Below are positions 38,382 through 52,320 of a DNA stretch of 64,000 bases, piece after piece; positions within the stretch are counted from its first letter, which is position 1; each line of letters opens with the position of its first letter. A program made the position numbers and the translations under genes. The notes below the pieces were generated by a model that saw nothing but the letters and a program-made list of their open reading frames with translations, was not told the origin of the DNA and searched no databases. Origin of the DNA: Ricinus communis (Eukaryota; Streptophyta; Magnoliopsida; Malpighiales; Euphorbiaceae); the NCBI RefSeq assembly GCF_019578655.1, contig NC_063256.1:8308001-8372000 (forward strand). Direction: 5' to 3'.

Positions 38382-41300
38382 ATGGCGTATAGAAAAGCAA
38401 AGCTGCTGTTTCTATTATGCGCTCTATCTTACGTACTCTCTGTCATCTCAGCGTATGCATCTTTCTCATTACATTACATCTATTTGTTTTTTTTTTCTTT
38501 TTTGTTATCATTTAATAAGTATGCTGAATTACTTTGGTTACAGGAAGAGTTATTATGATGTACTGCAAGTACCCAAGAGCGCGTCGGATGAGCAGATCAA
38601 GAGAGCGTATAGAAAACTGGCATTAAAGTATCATCCTGATAAGAATCCTGGAAATGAGGAGGCTAATAAGCGATTTGCTGAGATTAATAATGGTAATCAA
38701 TTAATAATCTCTAATTTAATGTTGTCATTCATGATGGCTTGAGGATTTGATTTTTATTGTTATATAATTATGTTATTTGTTTTAGCATATGAGGTGTTGT
38801 CGGATAGCGAAAAGAGAAATATATATGATAGGTATGGAGAAGAAGGGATTAAACAGCATATGGCTGGCGGAGGGAGAGGTGGAGGAATGGGAATGAACAT
38901 TCAAGATCTTTTCAGGTAACTTCTTTATTGATTAGCTTTTCAAAAAGTAGCTTGATGGAATGATTTTATGTTTTATATAATCAAACATAAAATAAGTTTT
39001 GTATAGATTAAATATGCAGATTACTTATTCCCTAGGTACTTGCGCGCTATCATGCATATCTAGATTACTTCTATTTGGGTGCTGCCCTCAAAAGTGCTGA
39101 GTATGTATGTTGCATTTAGGATTAGACCTTTTATTTGGAAATTTGTGGGTCTTGTACTGCATGTATAAGCTTCCATTTTCTTCTGTGTTATGATAAGTTG
39201 CATAAAGCTCCTATCTAAGTAAATCCTCTTTGTAGCTTCTTTGGTGGAGGAGGTTCGATGGAAGAGGAAGAGAAAATTGTAAAAGGGGATGATGTAATTG
39301 TCGACTTGGATGCTACACTGGAAGACTTGTACATGGGTGGCTCTCTCAAGGTGAGGGTCGTTATATTTGATATTGAGCACTCATATTATAGAAACTGAAT
39401 TTGTTTGCTGGAGTGAGGATACCTGAGGTGTATAAGCCCCTGTTACAATAGTTGTTGTGGAGTTTCTTTTAGGAATGTTTGTCTGTTCCTCTACATTAAC
39501 ACGTTAACATGCCTAGCACAAAACCTCCCCAAGCTCCATAATGAAAATTGATTATTATTTCAGGGATGAAACTCTATCCTTGCATGAGATGTGAATAAAG
39601 TATCTATTAGTATTGTTCAGAACTTTTGTTGAATAATCTGCTAGAGTCATATAGCTTTGTTATTACTTAACATGTCTTTTCCAATGCGAGGCATGCATGC
39701 TTTCTTTTGTTTAGTCTACTACTTGGTGCAATAGAAATTAGTTTGTTATGATGATTATGATTTGGCTTGTTAAAAAGTCTTGTCTTGTCTCTTGCATTTT
39801 CCAGGTATGGAGGGAGAAAAATGTGATAAAGCCAGCTCCTGGTAAAAGACGCTGTAACTGCAGAAATGAAGTTTATCATAAGCAAATTGGTCCAGGAATG
39901 TTTCAACAGATGACAGAACAGGTATTTAGTTGCCTGAACAAATTTGTAGTTGAAATTTCATAAGATAAAAGTAGAAAAATGAGGATTGAGAACCATAATC
40001 AATTAACAACTGTCTGCTGCCTCTTTTAAAGTCTACTGGCTTTTATATGCTGAGTAAATGAGAGTATATTCACCTGCTCTGATTTTTATTCTGCTAGATG
40101 GTTTTATTGACATTACTGTGCCAATCACAGTCACTTATGAGGCTTTACTCCAGGTTTATTAATCTCCCCATTATATTCTTTCAGGTCTGTGAGCAATGCC
40201 AAAATGTCAAATTTGAACGGGAGGGATATTTTGTCACGGTTGATATTGAGAAAGGCATGCAGGATGGACAAGTAAGCATTGGCTTTCCTCTGATTTAACA
40301 TACTGAATATCACTTTGTGATGGAAATTTCTGCACTCCACACTGTATGCATATTGAAGTTGCTATACATTTCCTTTTTGTTGGTTCCGCCCGCCCCCCCT
40401 TAGTTACCTGTTTATGCTGTATATTAATTGCTATTCAACTGCTACAAAAGGCTTTTGGTGCGTAACGGTCAAAGTTTCTTAACTTTTCTTTTTCCGGTTA
40501 ATCACTGAAAGCAACTGTTATTGCGCCAAAAAAACATTACCAACTAACAAAAGCATGCAGCTATAATCCAGCTGCAGAGAACACAAATCAACCAAGAGAA
40601 ATCTCTATATCAGCTGCTGCCAGCTGCTATCAACTCATAAAAATTTCTAATGTTCTGCATTTTCATATACATCTTCATCATCACAGTATCTTTAACTCGA
40701 TACAGCACTCTTCTTTCCTATGCATTAGTCTCTTTAAAAATCACTTCATTTTGTACTTTCCAGAGGTTTCTTAACTTTGAAATGTCTGTAATGAGTAAGC
40801 TAAATGCTGCACTACAGCCCTCTATAGATGATGCGTGTGTTGGGCATTTATATTTGGTTTCAGTTTCATTTAGAGAGAGTACTGATTTCATATATGCTTC
40901 TGGGGTATTTACAAATCATTTATGGCCGACAAACTCTCTTGAGGGATGTTGATGAGCAATCATGTTCTTGGATGTTGTCATCAGATCTTGGACTATACTA
41001 ACTGTATTACCATAATTGTCTTCTCTATTTATATTTGGTGTTAGTTTTGTGGAATTTGAACCTTGCAAACTTTTATTATATACTTTTTAGCCTGATGTTT
41101 TCAGAAAGACTTTTATAGGAATGCTGGTATTAGGAATTCTTATCGTTTTCTAAGCGTCATCACTTGTAGTTTCTTTGAAGACATTTATGACATTGGCTAT
41201 GCATGTTTTAGGAGGTGGTTTTCTACGAAGATGGTGAACCAATAATAGATGGGGAGCCTGGAGATTTGAAGGTTAGTCTTTTAAGAGTGAATTGCAGTAC

Positions 41301-41885
41301 TACTGTTTATTGCAGTTGTTATTTTGAACTCTTACAACTAACAATTTTCAAACTTTTGGCAGTTCCGTATTCGTACAGCAGCCCATGATCGATTCAGGAG
41401 GGAGGGCAATGACCTGCGCACAACTGTGACAATAACACTGGTAACTTGCTTGGACTAAGCATGTTTCTTTGTACAATCCCACCCCCAATCCTACCTTTCA
41501 TTTTTCACTTCGTGTTTGTTGTGTGATTGTGATGTGAAGGGAACTCTGATTCTTATTCTTTATTTTCCTTAGGTTCAAGCCCTCGTTGGTTTTGAGAAGA
41601 CCATTAAACACCTCGATGAACATTTAGTGGACATAGGCACAAAGGTAGGTGTGGATGTTATCCTTTATAACTTGCTGCATATTATTTGGATATATTTGAT
41701 CTAATAAACCAGGGAATTATGTTCAGGGAATCACTAAGCCTAAGGAAGTAAGGAAGTTCAAAGGGGAAGGAATGCCTCTGCATTTCAGCACGAAGAAAGG
41801 AGATCTTTACGTCACATTTGAGGTTCTTTTCCCCACCTCATTAACTGAAGACCAGAAGACGAAAATCAAGGCAACTCTTGGCTAG
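38382..41885 (+). CDS. ERDJ3B: ER-lumen DnaJ co-chaperone, ERdj3B type
   Basis: J-protein partner of BiP in the ER lumen, acting in protein quality control; the Arabidopsis member works in an SDF2-ERdj3B-BiP complex. Ten exons: 38382-38452, 38544-38692, 38786-38915, 39236-39350, 39805-39921, 40185-40271, 41212-41271, 41363-41440, 41573-41644 and 41727-41885. They join in phase to give 345 residues, the family's usual size. Seen: a signal peptide at residues 1 to about 24 ([17 protein letters not shown]), a J domain at about 25-90 with HPD at 54-56, a Gly-rich stretch [11 protein letters not shown], and a substrate-binding region with a short cysteine pair set ([15 protein letters not shown]) instead of a full DnaJ zinc finger. 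The end is IKATLG with no KDEL. A perfect ERSE lies upstream. The 3' end faces TAF13. Confidence 0.95.
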
Positions 41886-42482
41886 GGTATAGAGTTAATT
41901 CTTTTATTGGGTCCTAAATTGTTCCCATTGTAACAATAGATTTACATAGAAATTCAGGAAAAAACATCGAGGCTTCTGTTTTGTCAACTACCTTGTTAAG
42001 TAGCAAGTAACCATCATACAAATTAATGCAGCTGTTTTTTTGCCCACTTGATCCATTATCTTTGTCTCGTCTCTTAGTGAGAAATCGGAATTTTCTTTGG
42101 CGTGAGAGAACTGATATATTGCATGATCCTTCTAATTATATTATTTTCATTATTCTAATATTTGGATACACTTTAGATGAGCCATAACCTACGTAGACCC
42201 CACATTCCAGTTAGATCTACTTTATATTGAGAACTACATTTCATTAACAATCAGAACTCTGTAGATCCAGCTTTGCGAGTAGACCATTTCCCACCTGGGA
42301 AATTCTCTTTCTACCAAATCAAGCATATTGCACGTCTAAAACTTAGATTAGCAACCAATAAAAGAACATTTTAAAGCTAAGGCACCGTAATTAGACCGGT
42401 TTCATTATTTACAGAATCACCAACTGAATCAGACGAGCAGCTAAGACAATAGTAACAGGAAGATGCAAAGTGTTCTCTGATG
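41886..42482. other. Convergent 3' regions of ERdj3B and TAF13
   Basis: A 597-base tail-to-tail spacer holding both 3' UTRs. No extra gene was recognised. Confidence 0.45.
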
Positions 42483-44178
42483 TCACTCAGCCGATGCTAG
42501 CTTCTCCTCATCTACTTCAAATGCCTTCCTAGCTTGTTTCAGCTCCTCTTGCATAGATAGCAGTTCTGTACAGCGGTTAAGTTTTGGCAGATCCTGCAAG
42601 ATCAAAGGAATCAATCATTCTGAACCTACTGGAGAATTAGAGAGAGAAAAAACAATGGTGTATAAGCAACAATTTTTCTCAGGCAACAAAAAGCATGAAG
42701 GAAGCAACATGTTCCAGCAGTAGAAAGGCATTGATTGGGATGATAGATGTTCAAATGCTTCCCCACCCATAGTCTTGAAAACCCTTGCAGTATCCACTGA
42801 TTTGACTGTTCGATAGATGGAACAGTAGCTTGTAATGTAGAAGAGCATTATGATTTACTTAGCGTTCACATGTCTATAGGACTCTGTTAAGCACAGTTCC
42901 TAACATGCCACCCCGTTTTCTATATCCTTGGCACATAAATAGAAAGCGAATTTTCACTTAATTCATTTTTGGCACAAAAATAGATAAATTGTTGGCCATC
43001 TGCAATCAAGAATTTAACCAGGCCAGAATGGGGCATAATAAAACAGGAAGGAATGTGCGAACGCTTTTGAGGCAGAGTTTTCCAAAATAAGAATCATCCA
43101 AATTAAATAGTAGAAAAAAATACCTTGCGAATTAGGTACAGAAAATCCTCAACTGATAGCTTTCCCCTCTTTGATCCTATATCTTGAGCTTTATGTGCCT
43201 GCAAAAAGGTAGCAAAAAGTTATGAGATCCATCATAACATCTTGCTTAAAGCCAAGAATTCTTGCTGATAAAAAATAATGCCTACCAAATCCGTGACATA
43301 TTCCACAACAATGTCCTCCACGAGTGCCACAGATTCTGGAAGAGGCTGATCATGCAGCAAAAGATTCATAAATATATAGAAAGAAAACAAAACAATCTAT
43401 GATAATGAAACTTTTGTAACATTTGCACTAAAGCGTTTAACAAGGGGGATATGACAATTATTTGTACTTCATAAGAATTAGGAGATAAAATGAATAAAGA
43501 TTTTCCTGCATTTGCGGAAGATATAAACAGAAAAAGGGTCTGTACAAGGCTTAGACAAATGTAGAAATGATTATCAAATCTGCTGCTTTACAAGAGTGTG
43601 CTCGGTATTGGCATCTCAAAAGCAAACTGTTTTTCATCAATGTTTACAGAGTCACCAGCTGCCAAATTACATGCTAACTCACTCTAGAGAAAAGACATGA
43701 TGTTTCACTTCCAAGAGCAAAACAACCTCATTCAAGGCTTCTTCGTGTTTGCCCATGAGAGTTCAGAAAAGGAAGTGTCTATTTTCATTTGACAATAATG
43801 CATATGGAGTACCGATGGTTATGTGTGTGTGCCTCTTAACTAGAGGAACAAAATAATAACTAAAAAACTCTATATGCTATTAGCTAGGCATGTAACATTA
43901 AATTGTAAGGCCAAAACATGTAAAAAATGTAAAGTTATAATGTGTTATAACTTACATTAGGATCATCTCCAAAACCATACATCATGTGTTGCACTGCAGC
44001 ACCCGCAAGTGAAGAATTAACATAAAATGCATGGAAAAACCAGAACGACAAAAATTATACATGAATGTTACTTACGGTCTTTCTGAAAGACACCTCGCTT
44101 TCGCTTAAATGAAGTTTCAGAAGGTTGTGAGGACCCAACTTTCGATTTGGAAGAGGGACCTGTGAAGGAACTGCTCAT
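42483..44178 (-). CDS. TAF13: TFIID subunit TAF13
   Basis: Histone-fold subunit of the RNA polymerase II factor TFIID; the family pairs with TAF11. Five exons, 44178-44076, 43993-43956, 43345-43286, 43198-43124 and 42593-42483, join in phase to give 128 residues, normal for plant TAF13. Seen: a Ser-rich N-terminal tail (MSSSFTGPSSKSK), then MQHMMYGFGDDPN-like sequence (here LQHMMYGFGDDPN), PLPESVALVEDIVVEYVTDL, AHKAQDIGSKRGKLSVEDFL and the conserved LIRKDLPKLNR. A charged tail ends in EEKLASAE. A probable 5'-UTR intron runs from about 44703 down to 44204, with acceptor ccag before gggggaataag. It is head-to-head with the PLIP gene, with 2.3 kb between start codons. Confidence 0.95.
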
Positions 44179-46468
44179 CTTCCGTGTGTTACTTATTCCC
44201 CCCTGGAATATCTATCACCCCAGAATTAATTAATCGTCACCAGACAATAAAATGTTATGATTTAATCATATAAATATAAACAGAACAACGCCATAAGCAA
44301 GCACACAAAACACAACTAGAAAACATGTTTTACTTAAATTGACAAAACGTATACGAAATTTATACATGAACAATTGAATATTTACATCCTATCAAAGACT
44401 AGCTGAGATGACTAATCATAGAAACATAAACAAATAAATCTATATCAAGATCAAAGATTAAGACTTGAAATGTATTGGCTTAACATGCCATTTCTAAGCC
44501 ATCAAACAGAGAACAGAAAAAGAACTGACAATCTCAAGAGGATAAAAGGCTTTAATCCTACATAATTTTTTTTTAAGGAGAAAAAAAGATATTAGTTAAT
44601 CTCAACCCCTAAAGAGGCAAAACCCCAAAGAATTTCAATACCGTTCGCTATAAAGAATCACAACCAAAATCAAAGAATCCAACAAACTACCATTAATACA
44701 AACCTTCTGATTGTTCAAAGTAAAGCCAAAATCTTTGAAATCGTTGGTTGTGCAGAATCCTAAATTGAAAACTTTCACTAACAAATTCTTAGAACAGCTG
44801 CATAAATTAAAGGTTAGTCATCGAATTGTTAAGTCGGTAGAAAAGGTGGAACGACAGAATAGACGATGTTGACGAACGACGAGCCGTTGGTCTCCGAATC
44901 TTGCAGTGAGTAACAGGTATAAGACGACAGCTCGTTCACTTTAGAACTGTGTTAGTTTGGGCCCATTTCAAAAAGATCCTTTTGGCCCAATTTAACTTTT
45001 AAATAGACCTATGGGTCGGTTCAAGCCACTTTAATCCAAACTTGAAAATATCAGTTTTGACAAGTCCAGCTCGTAAATAAAACGCTTAAAGAGATATATT
45101 TTAATTATATACGAAATCTTAATTATAAATTTGAACTTAATTAATTAAACCAAATCAGTCCCGCAACTATATTTAAAAAGTCAAATTTGACCAAAGTCGA
45201 TCTAAATTCAAGAAAATTCCCATAAAAAAAGGGCAAATGATTATTAATTTTGTGCCAAAAACATATATCATAATTGAAAATGTCAATATAATAATAATGC
45301 CGTCGGCAAAAGAATTAGTATATACGGTAAATATTAGTACTAATAAAATTTTCGTTTAAGTATATATTAATTCTCAATTTAAGAAATAATATATAAATTA
45401 TATTTTTAATATTCATTAACAAATTTATTATATACATATTGATTATTATATTCAGTATTTATTCAAATTAAATATAAAATGTTAATTTCTAATAAATTTT
45501 AATTTAGAATTTAAAAGTTAAAAAGCTTTATAATTAAAATAATAAGTAATAATATGGTGAGAATCAGGTCAACTTATAAAATCTTTCTCGAATTTGTTTG
45601 GAAAAAAAAAAAAGAAAAAAAAAGGAGAGGAAGATGAGAAGAGAAGAACAAGTGTTGCATTGTGGATAGCGAAGGTGTAAATAGTTATCATAGGAAGGCG
45701 ACGTGTTAAGGCACAACCGTGTAGCAGATCAGGAGAGGAAGGGAAGTCGTTTGCATCCGTTCGAAACACAAAAGGTAAAGACTTTTACGGACACGTCACT
45801 CGATATTGGCATGGTATGTTGTAGTTCATCTACATCCTCTTACGTGGCTATCTCTACATATATCCCACCTCCACGTGGTCCTACCAGACAACACGCGCTT
45901 GCGTACCTGATCAAACCCTTTCATCTGTCTGCAACACGGTATCTCTGGCACAAGGAACCCCATAGTAAGACTTCACAACGACGTCGTTACAGCTAGGTTA
46001 AGTTTAAGCAGTCCCCCCTGTATTTATAGACGAATTTAAACGGCTAAAATATAAATATTTTCTTTTTGAAAGAAAAAGGAGAAAAAGAAATAGTTAAAAA
46101 AGGCGTGATCGTGAAGGTTGGTAACAGTTTGGCTGGGCTATAAACGCATTCCATTCCAAATAAACTTCTTCTTTCCATTTCCTCTCTCTCTCGGTAATCT
46201 TAAACAGAAGAGATTTCAATTGCATCCATCAAGAAACAAGAAACAAGAACAAGAAAGAAGAAGACGACAAAGGGAAAATTCAAAGATTGTGGGTGCACGT
46301 AAACGCTTTAAATCTTGGAGGGCTCTCATTCTATTTGCAAATATAAATATATAAAGCATATAAACAAAACAAGAACTTGACGTTCTAGATTTGTTAATTT
46401 TGGTTCTTGATACAAGCAAACCAAGAACTGAACGTTCTAGATTTATTAATTTTAGCTCTAGCAAGAAA
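44179..46468. other. TAF13 5' UTR with intron, and divergent promoter region to PLIP
   Basis: 44179-44203 and about 44704-44940 look like the two leader exons of TAF13. The middle (about 45080-45600) is AT-rich. 45610-46060 is GC-balanced with several cacgt/acgtgg cores (for example ttacgtggc near 45840 and ccacgtgg near 45871), so probably the PLIP promoter. The PLIP leader begins by about 46200. It contains a repeated aagaactgaacgttctagat-type block (about 46371-46400 and 46424-46450). Confidence 0.4.
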
Positions 46469-49400
46469 ATGGATAGTCTTTGTTTAAAACCTGGAATTCA
46501 CAGTATTACTCCGTCGATCTCGGTCGGCGGTGGCGGCGCCGCCTTGGAAGTGCGTGCAAATGCATCTCAGGTGAGTGCTACGCCACCTCAAAAGGCAGCT
46601 TCAAGATTCTCATTTAGGTACCCTTTGCAATCTTTTTGGCCTGGAGGAGGTAAGAGTAATAACAATAATAATAGATATAATGGGATGGCTGTAGACGACG
46701 CCGTTCTGGTGGAGAATAAAGAGGATTCTGATACAAAATCAATGAGCTCATTATCCGAGGTACAGAATGGGAATAACTGGGTATTAAAGATTTTACACGT
46801 GAGGTCACTTAGGAAGGACGAAGAGGAAAGAAGTGGCGGTGAAGAGTCAGATAATAATGGTGGTAGGGATGTTGTTGAAATGAATGGCGGCGTTAATAAC
46901 GAGGAAGAGGTGGAGGAACACTGTGATGCGTGTAGAGTTGATGATGATGACGAAAAAGGAATTGAATTTGATAAGGATTCATTTTCAAGATTGTTAAAAA
47001 AGGTTTCATTAGCTGAAGCTAAGCTTTACGCACAAATGTCATATCTTGGAAATCTTGCTTATTGCATACCCAGGATCAAGGTATCCAAAGTTTGCTTCTT
47101 TTGATTATTTTGATCTTGCTTTGAATTTTTTTAAACTATTTATTTATTTACATTTTTTTTTTCTGCTGAGAACGAAGAAATCTGTGTAAGTTTGTTTCTT
47201 TTTGTGCTTATGAAGTGATTAGAAAGTTTTTAGATTTCATTGGTGGGTTTATGTGGTCTTAGATCCAGCTTGCCTGCTAAAGTTCTAATATTCACTTTGT
47301 TGCGAAAGATTGAGTAGATTGGATCATGTGACTTCATTTTTCTTTAATCTTCAAGTTATGTGCTTTTTTCTGTCTTCAGGGGATGAAGTATTGGGTTTTT
47401 ATTTTTTGGTTTTGGGACATTTTCATTAATGCCCGGTTGTCTTGTATCTGTCTACTGATTTTGTTAACAATGTATCTAGGGTACCTGAACCAAAAGAGTA
47501 ATTGGGCAAAGAAGTTTTCCTTCTTGTTTTTCGAATATTGTGTTTGAAAAGCCCTCAAGTCATCTGCTCAAACATGAACCTCATAGAAATTATATCAATA
47601 TTTTTGTTTTCTTAAGTTCTGTAATCTTTGTGTTGTATTTTCATTTTAAAAAAATTGATCAATTATATAGCTTCTGCATATTGTAATGTTGATGGACTTC
47701 TTCTTTTGGTTAATTCAGGCAGGAAATCTCTTAAAATATCGTGGCCTTCATTATGTGACTTCATCAATAGATAAAAGAGAATTATCAATGAAAACAGAGA
47801 AAATTCAGGTGTCAGCTGAAGATCAAGAAGCAGAAGCAGAAGCAAAGAAAGGGGTTCCAGAGAAGGAGGCAGAGGTCAAGGAACAGAAGAATAATGGTTA
47901 TCACATAAGTGCCTCTGCTGCTTATCAGATAGCTGCCTCTGCTGCTTCATATCTGCATTCTCATACAAAAAGCATACTTCCATTCAAATCCTCAAAATCT
48001 GAGGCTGGTAATGATTCACCTGAAGGCAGCAATGGAGGCAATAAAAATGTCAACAGCATAAACTCTGAGGTTGCTTCTCTCATGGCAACCACTGACTCAG
48101 TGACAGCTGTGGTTGCTGCAAAGGAAGAAGTAAAGCAGGCTGTTGCTGATGATTTAAGTTCAACACATTCCTCACCATGTGAATGGTTTATATGTGATGA
48201 TGACCAGGGTACTAGATACTTTGTGATTCAGGTAAGCTATTAGTTAATACTGTAAATAACTGAATTATTTTATGACATGTGTTGGTGAATTGCCTAAGTG
48301 TGAGGTAACAGGGAATTGGCTTGTGATCACAATGCAACCATTAAATTTATTCTACATATATTGGTGGTGCATATTGAAATGTAACATTTGCAGATATGCG
48401 TTTCGTTAGAGCATGCACTAGTTGCTTTTTAACCAATTAATGATTGCCATTGTATAAATGATCAGATATGAGTGTGAATGGATGCCTTTTTTTTCTTTCT
48501 AATTGTCTATTATGGGCATCTTCTGTATGCATGTTCTTATTCCATGTCATATTTGTGTTTTGCAGGGATCTGAGTCATTAGCATCTTGGCAAGCAAATCT
48601 ACTTTTCGAGCCTGTTCAGTTTGAGGTAAATTTATTTTTGTAGTGGGCAAATACTAGTTCACCTTTTTTAATGATTTTGTTTTCTACATATGTTAACTAG
48701 TTAGAATTTGATGGATTATTTCAAGTGCTTAATGCTGATCTCTCAGAGTTATCTTGTCAAATGCTGTTATTTTCTGCAGATTAATATAAATGGGGGCTAC
48801 TATTTCATATAGCATGCCTAACATAGATAAAATTGTTTTGTCTTTATAATCCAGGGGCTGGATGTGCTAGTGCATAGAGGTATTTATGAGGCTGCCAAAG
48901 GTATGTATGAACAAATGCTGCCAGAAGTCCGAACTCATCTAAAGTCTTGTGGCAGACGTGCAACCTTTCGTTTCACCGGACATTCTCTTGGTGGGAGCTT
49001 GTCTCTACTTATAAATCTCATGTTGTTCATAAGAAATGAAGTGCCAGTCTCAGCCTTACTGCCTGTAATAACATTTGGTGCACCATCAGTTATGTGCGGT
49101 GGTGATTCTCTCCTTCGCAAGCTTGGATTGCCACGTAGTCATGTTCAGGCAATTGCAATGCATAGAGACATCGTGCCCCGAGCATTCTCTTGTAATTATC
49201 CTAACCACGTTGCGGAGCTTTTAAAGGCGGTCAACGGGAGCTTCAGGAATCATCCTTGTCTTAATAATCAAGTAAGCATCCCACACTTAAATAGAACTTA
49301 ATTCGTTTGAGGTTTTGCCCACGAAGCATCAACTAAATGTGTGCATCTTGATACTGCAGAAGCTCCTATATGCTCCAATGGGGGATTTTATAATTCTACA

Positions 49401-49941
49401 GCCTGATGAGAAATTTTCCCCTCACCATCATCTCCTTCCATCAGGCAGTGGCCTTTATTTTCTAAGCTGTCCATTGTCTGATGCAAATGATGCAGAGAAG
49501 CTACTCCGGGCTGCACAGAGTGTATTTTTAAACTCTCCGCACCCACTTGAGATTTTAAGTGACCGCTCTGCATATGGTTCTGAAGGGACCATTCAAAGGG
49601 ATCACGACATGAATTCTTACTTAAAATCTGTGCGCAGTGTAATTCGGCAAGAACTGAATCGCATAAGAAAATCCAAAAGAGAGAATCGCCGCAAGTTCTG
49701 GTGGTCTATCTTGGCTCCGCGGGGCATTGCTGGTGGTGGTGTTCTCATGGAGAGGCCTCTGGTATCAAACAACATGGGCCAAAGCCAATTCAATTTCTCT
49801 GGGGTCTTACATACAGGGAGAGAATCATTCAAAAGGTTCAGCAGGCTTGTCGCATCACAGCACATGCATTTGCTTGTGGTTCTTTTATTCCCCGCAAGAT
49901 TGTTGTTGCTGGGGGCATACAGCGTGATCAACATCCGTTGA
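46469..49941 (+). CDS. Plastid lipase, PLIP2/PLIP3-like
   Basis: Class-3-type alpha/beta hydrolase. Arabidopsis PLIPs are chloroplast lipases that release fatty acids from thylakoid lipids, and PLIP2 and PLIP3 link to ABA and jasmonate responses. Five exons, 46469-47080, 47719-48231, 48566-48625, 48855-49271 and 49360-49941, join in phase to give 727 residues. Seen: an N-terminal transit-peptide-like start ([20 protein letters not shown]), an acidic linker, [40 protein letters not shown] region (here HISASAAYQ), DWFICDD-like [28 protein letters not shown], and the nucleophile elbow FTGHSLGGS with Ser near residue 439. The likely Asp is in [10 protein letters not shown] near residue 500 and the likely His in [10 protein letters not shown]. 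The open frame upstream to 46391 starts with TTG, so the ATG at 46469 is used. Confidence 0.93.
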
Positions 49942-51754
49942 TTAGCCCATCAATATAGGTACATTGCATTTCTGTCATGGGATGTTGTACAGGTTACATT
50001 CACATGGCCAGCAAGATCATTAGATGATTCTTTATTCATTTCAAGAAAAAAAAAAAAGAATAGAAGATTCAAATTCTGTCAGTGCATTATAATTCTGGAA
50101 ATGTTGAAATATTATATTGAGGGGAAACTACAGACCAGTTTGGGTCCATACAAAAGATTTTACAGTTGGAATCTAGCTGTAAATTCTGTGAGAACTGATG
50201 TTATGAGCATATTATTGTTGTGCAGTTATCAGGTTTTACCTCTTTCTGTATCATCAATTTCAAAGATTTCTGATTTATTACATTTGGCCCCTGCAGTTCT
50301 GACTTTGCTAGTGTGATAGATCTGAAAGCGAGGCTTGACGTGTGCATGTTATAAACATGAAACTAACATCAAAGTTTATTATGCTCTCCAACATCCATAA
50401 TATCTCTCTGGATCAGTTCTTAAAACTATCAAATTCAGTATGGCGATAATTGAGTCAAAAGACAACAGCGCAATCTAAAACCTATAGCAGTTGTGATATT
50501 GGGGAGGCAAAGACTTGTAAAATTTGTAATGCTGTAATAGCCTTGAGTGTTACAAACTATCCGTTGATGGGTAGTCAAGAGTAAGGTAAAAGGTAGGAAT
50601 CTGAGTGTAGATTTAGATTCATTATATGACCCACGTTAAGCACATGGAAAAGTAACATGCAGGACAAAAAAGAAATCGACAAGCCATGAGGCTAAAAAAG
50701 TCTTGGGTCTGCTGATGATGGCTCAATGGGGTGTGTCCACAGTCCAAAATGGCTGGTGGCGCTATTCGTTATTTGCCATTTGTGCCAATCCATCCAACAA
50801 GGCGTAGCATAGTCAGCCTGTTTACCGTTTGTTCTATTACGTGCGTGTGATATAGTTGTGTGTTGGGTTAATGTGTCGTCTTCATTCCATGTCAATCTTC
50901 CTTTTGGATAAATTTTGACATTTTGTTGCTTTTACCAGAGATTGTGGCGAGTTATTAAGAAAAACAAAAGGGTTGGAGGTGGACCACTAGACAGGCCGAA
51001 TCTTTACTAGTGGGTACTAATGGGCCCTGGCATATAGTTGGAAAGTGGAAAAAGAACTTCAATATTCAAGCATCCTTTAGTAGATATTTATGCAATATTT
51101 GATTTAGACAGTAACAAATTATATGAAAGAAAAAACTCAATTAAATTACATTTTGTTGCTACTTTGCTCGATAAAGATAATTTGATGAAATATCATTGTA
51201 TCAATTGCACTTAAAGTGATTTAATGTTTATTACACACAATACATATGTATAAATTATAATTAGAATATTTTTATTTTTACTTTTATAGATTTTTTGTTG
51301 ACATTATTTCACCAACTGTTATCCAACTATCGGACCACTGCCTCCCGCCGAGTTTTTGTCATTTGTCACCGATTTTGATGGTCTGTTCATAAAATCTGGT
51401 GGTCATTGCCGGTTCAAAGACTAGTTGCTAAAATTCAGTGTTCAAGTACTAAGATTTGATGACTAATTGTTAAAATTCAGCCGCTGATGTTCAAATTTTG
51501 TCATATGTTCTTAAGATCCGGTGATCGGATGCCGAATTCTATCATCAGTGCTTCAATTTCAATATTCAATAAGGTAAAATCAATATATGCTGTATCTTTT
51601 TACATCATTTATAAATAAAATAGATACTTAAATAATAAAAATTACATTTTACTGTATAATTGTATGTATCTTTTACGGAAAATTCTATGGTTAGTTTATT
51701 TTAATACAAGGTAATGATATTTTATTTTAATCCACCAATAATAAGGTAATGACA
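49942..51754. other. PLIP 3' region and intergenic DNA
   Basis: About 49942-50320 is likely 3' UTR. 50600-51060 is GC-balanced but not recognised. 51290-51560 has loosely repeated phrases (gactagttgctaaaattcag at about 51420 and gactaattgttaaaattcag at about 51462). No gene seen. Confidence 0.35.
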
Positions 51755-51781
51755 ATATATATATATATATATATATATATT
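51755..51781. repeat. (TA)n microsatellite
   Basis: About thirteen uninterrupted TA units in AT-rich intergenic DNA. Confidence 0.95.
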
Positions 51782-51876
51782 AAATTGATAATTCGTAATT
51801 ATATGTTACCAATTAAAATAAGATTTGCTAAAGTAATATAAAGTAATTTTAAAAATTTGTGTGCTTTTAAAATGTA

Positions 51877-52320
51877 TGAAAAATTAGCTTAATTTGTAAA
51901 AGAATATAAAGATGATTGTGATTTTTCGTTAGTTAGCAATAAATTTTGCGATTATAAAAGAATTTAATATTTTTTTATAAATTTACTAATTTTTTCTAAG
52001 TCATTCAATTTCATAAAAGTTATTATTTTTCGCAATTAGTTTTGCTTACAAAAAATTAAAACATATGAAAAGCATTATCATTTTTCATAATTTAGCAACA
52101 TATTTTACGATTGCAAGAAATTTAATATTTTTTACAAATTATTAAATTTCATAAAAGTAATTTTTTTTTTGTAATATCATTCATTTTTTCACAATTATAG
52201 TAACACTTGTAGAGAATTAGTATAATTTGTGAAAAAATATGTAAAAAATTGTTATTTTTCATAAGATATTAATTATTTTCATAATTATAAAATTATAAAG
52301 AGTTGAATAAATTGAAGTGA
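51877..52320 (+). repeat. Degenerate tandem repeat, units of about 165 bp
   Basis: Three diverged units start near 51877, 52048 and 52212. Shared phrases in the same order are aaaattag-taatttgt, gattttt/catttttc-ataa/gttag, gcaa-atattttgcgatt, aatttaatatttttta and atttcataaaagt. Mismatch is high, so this is an old array. No open frame of interest. Confidence 0.55.

Noticed and set aside
39060..39380. Minus-strand 106-codon frame
   Set aside because: Antisense to ERdj3B intron 3 and exon 4.
49617..49934. Minus- and plus-strand frames overlapping the PLIP last exon
   Set aside because: Shadows of the lipase coding frame, which has clear family similarity.
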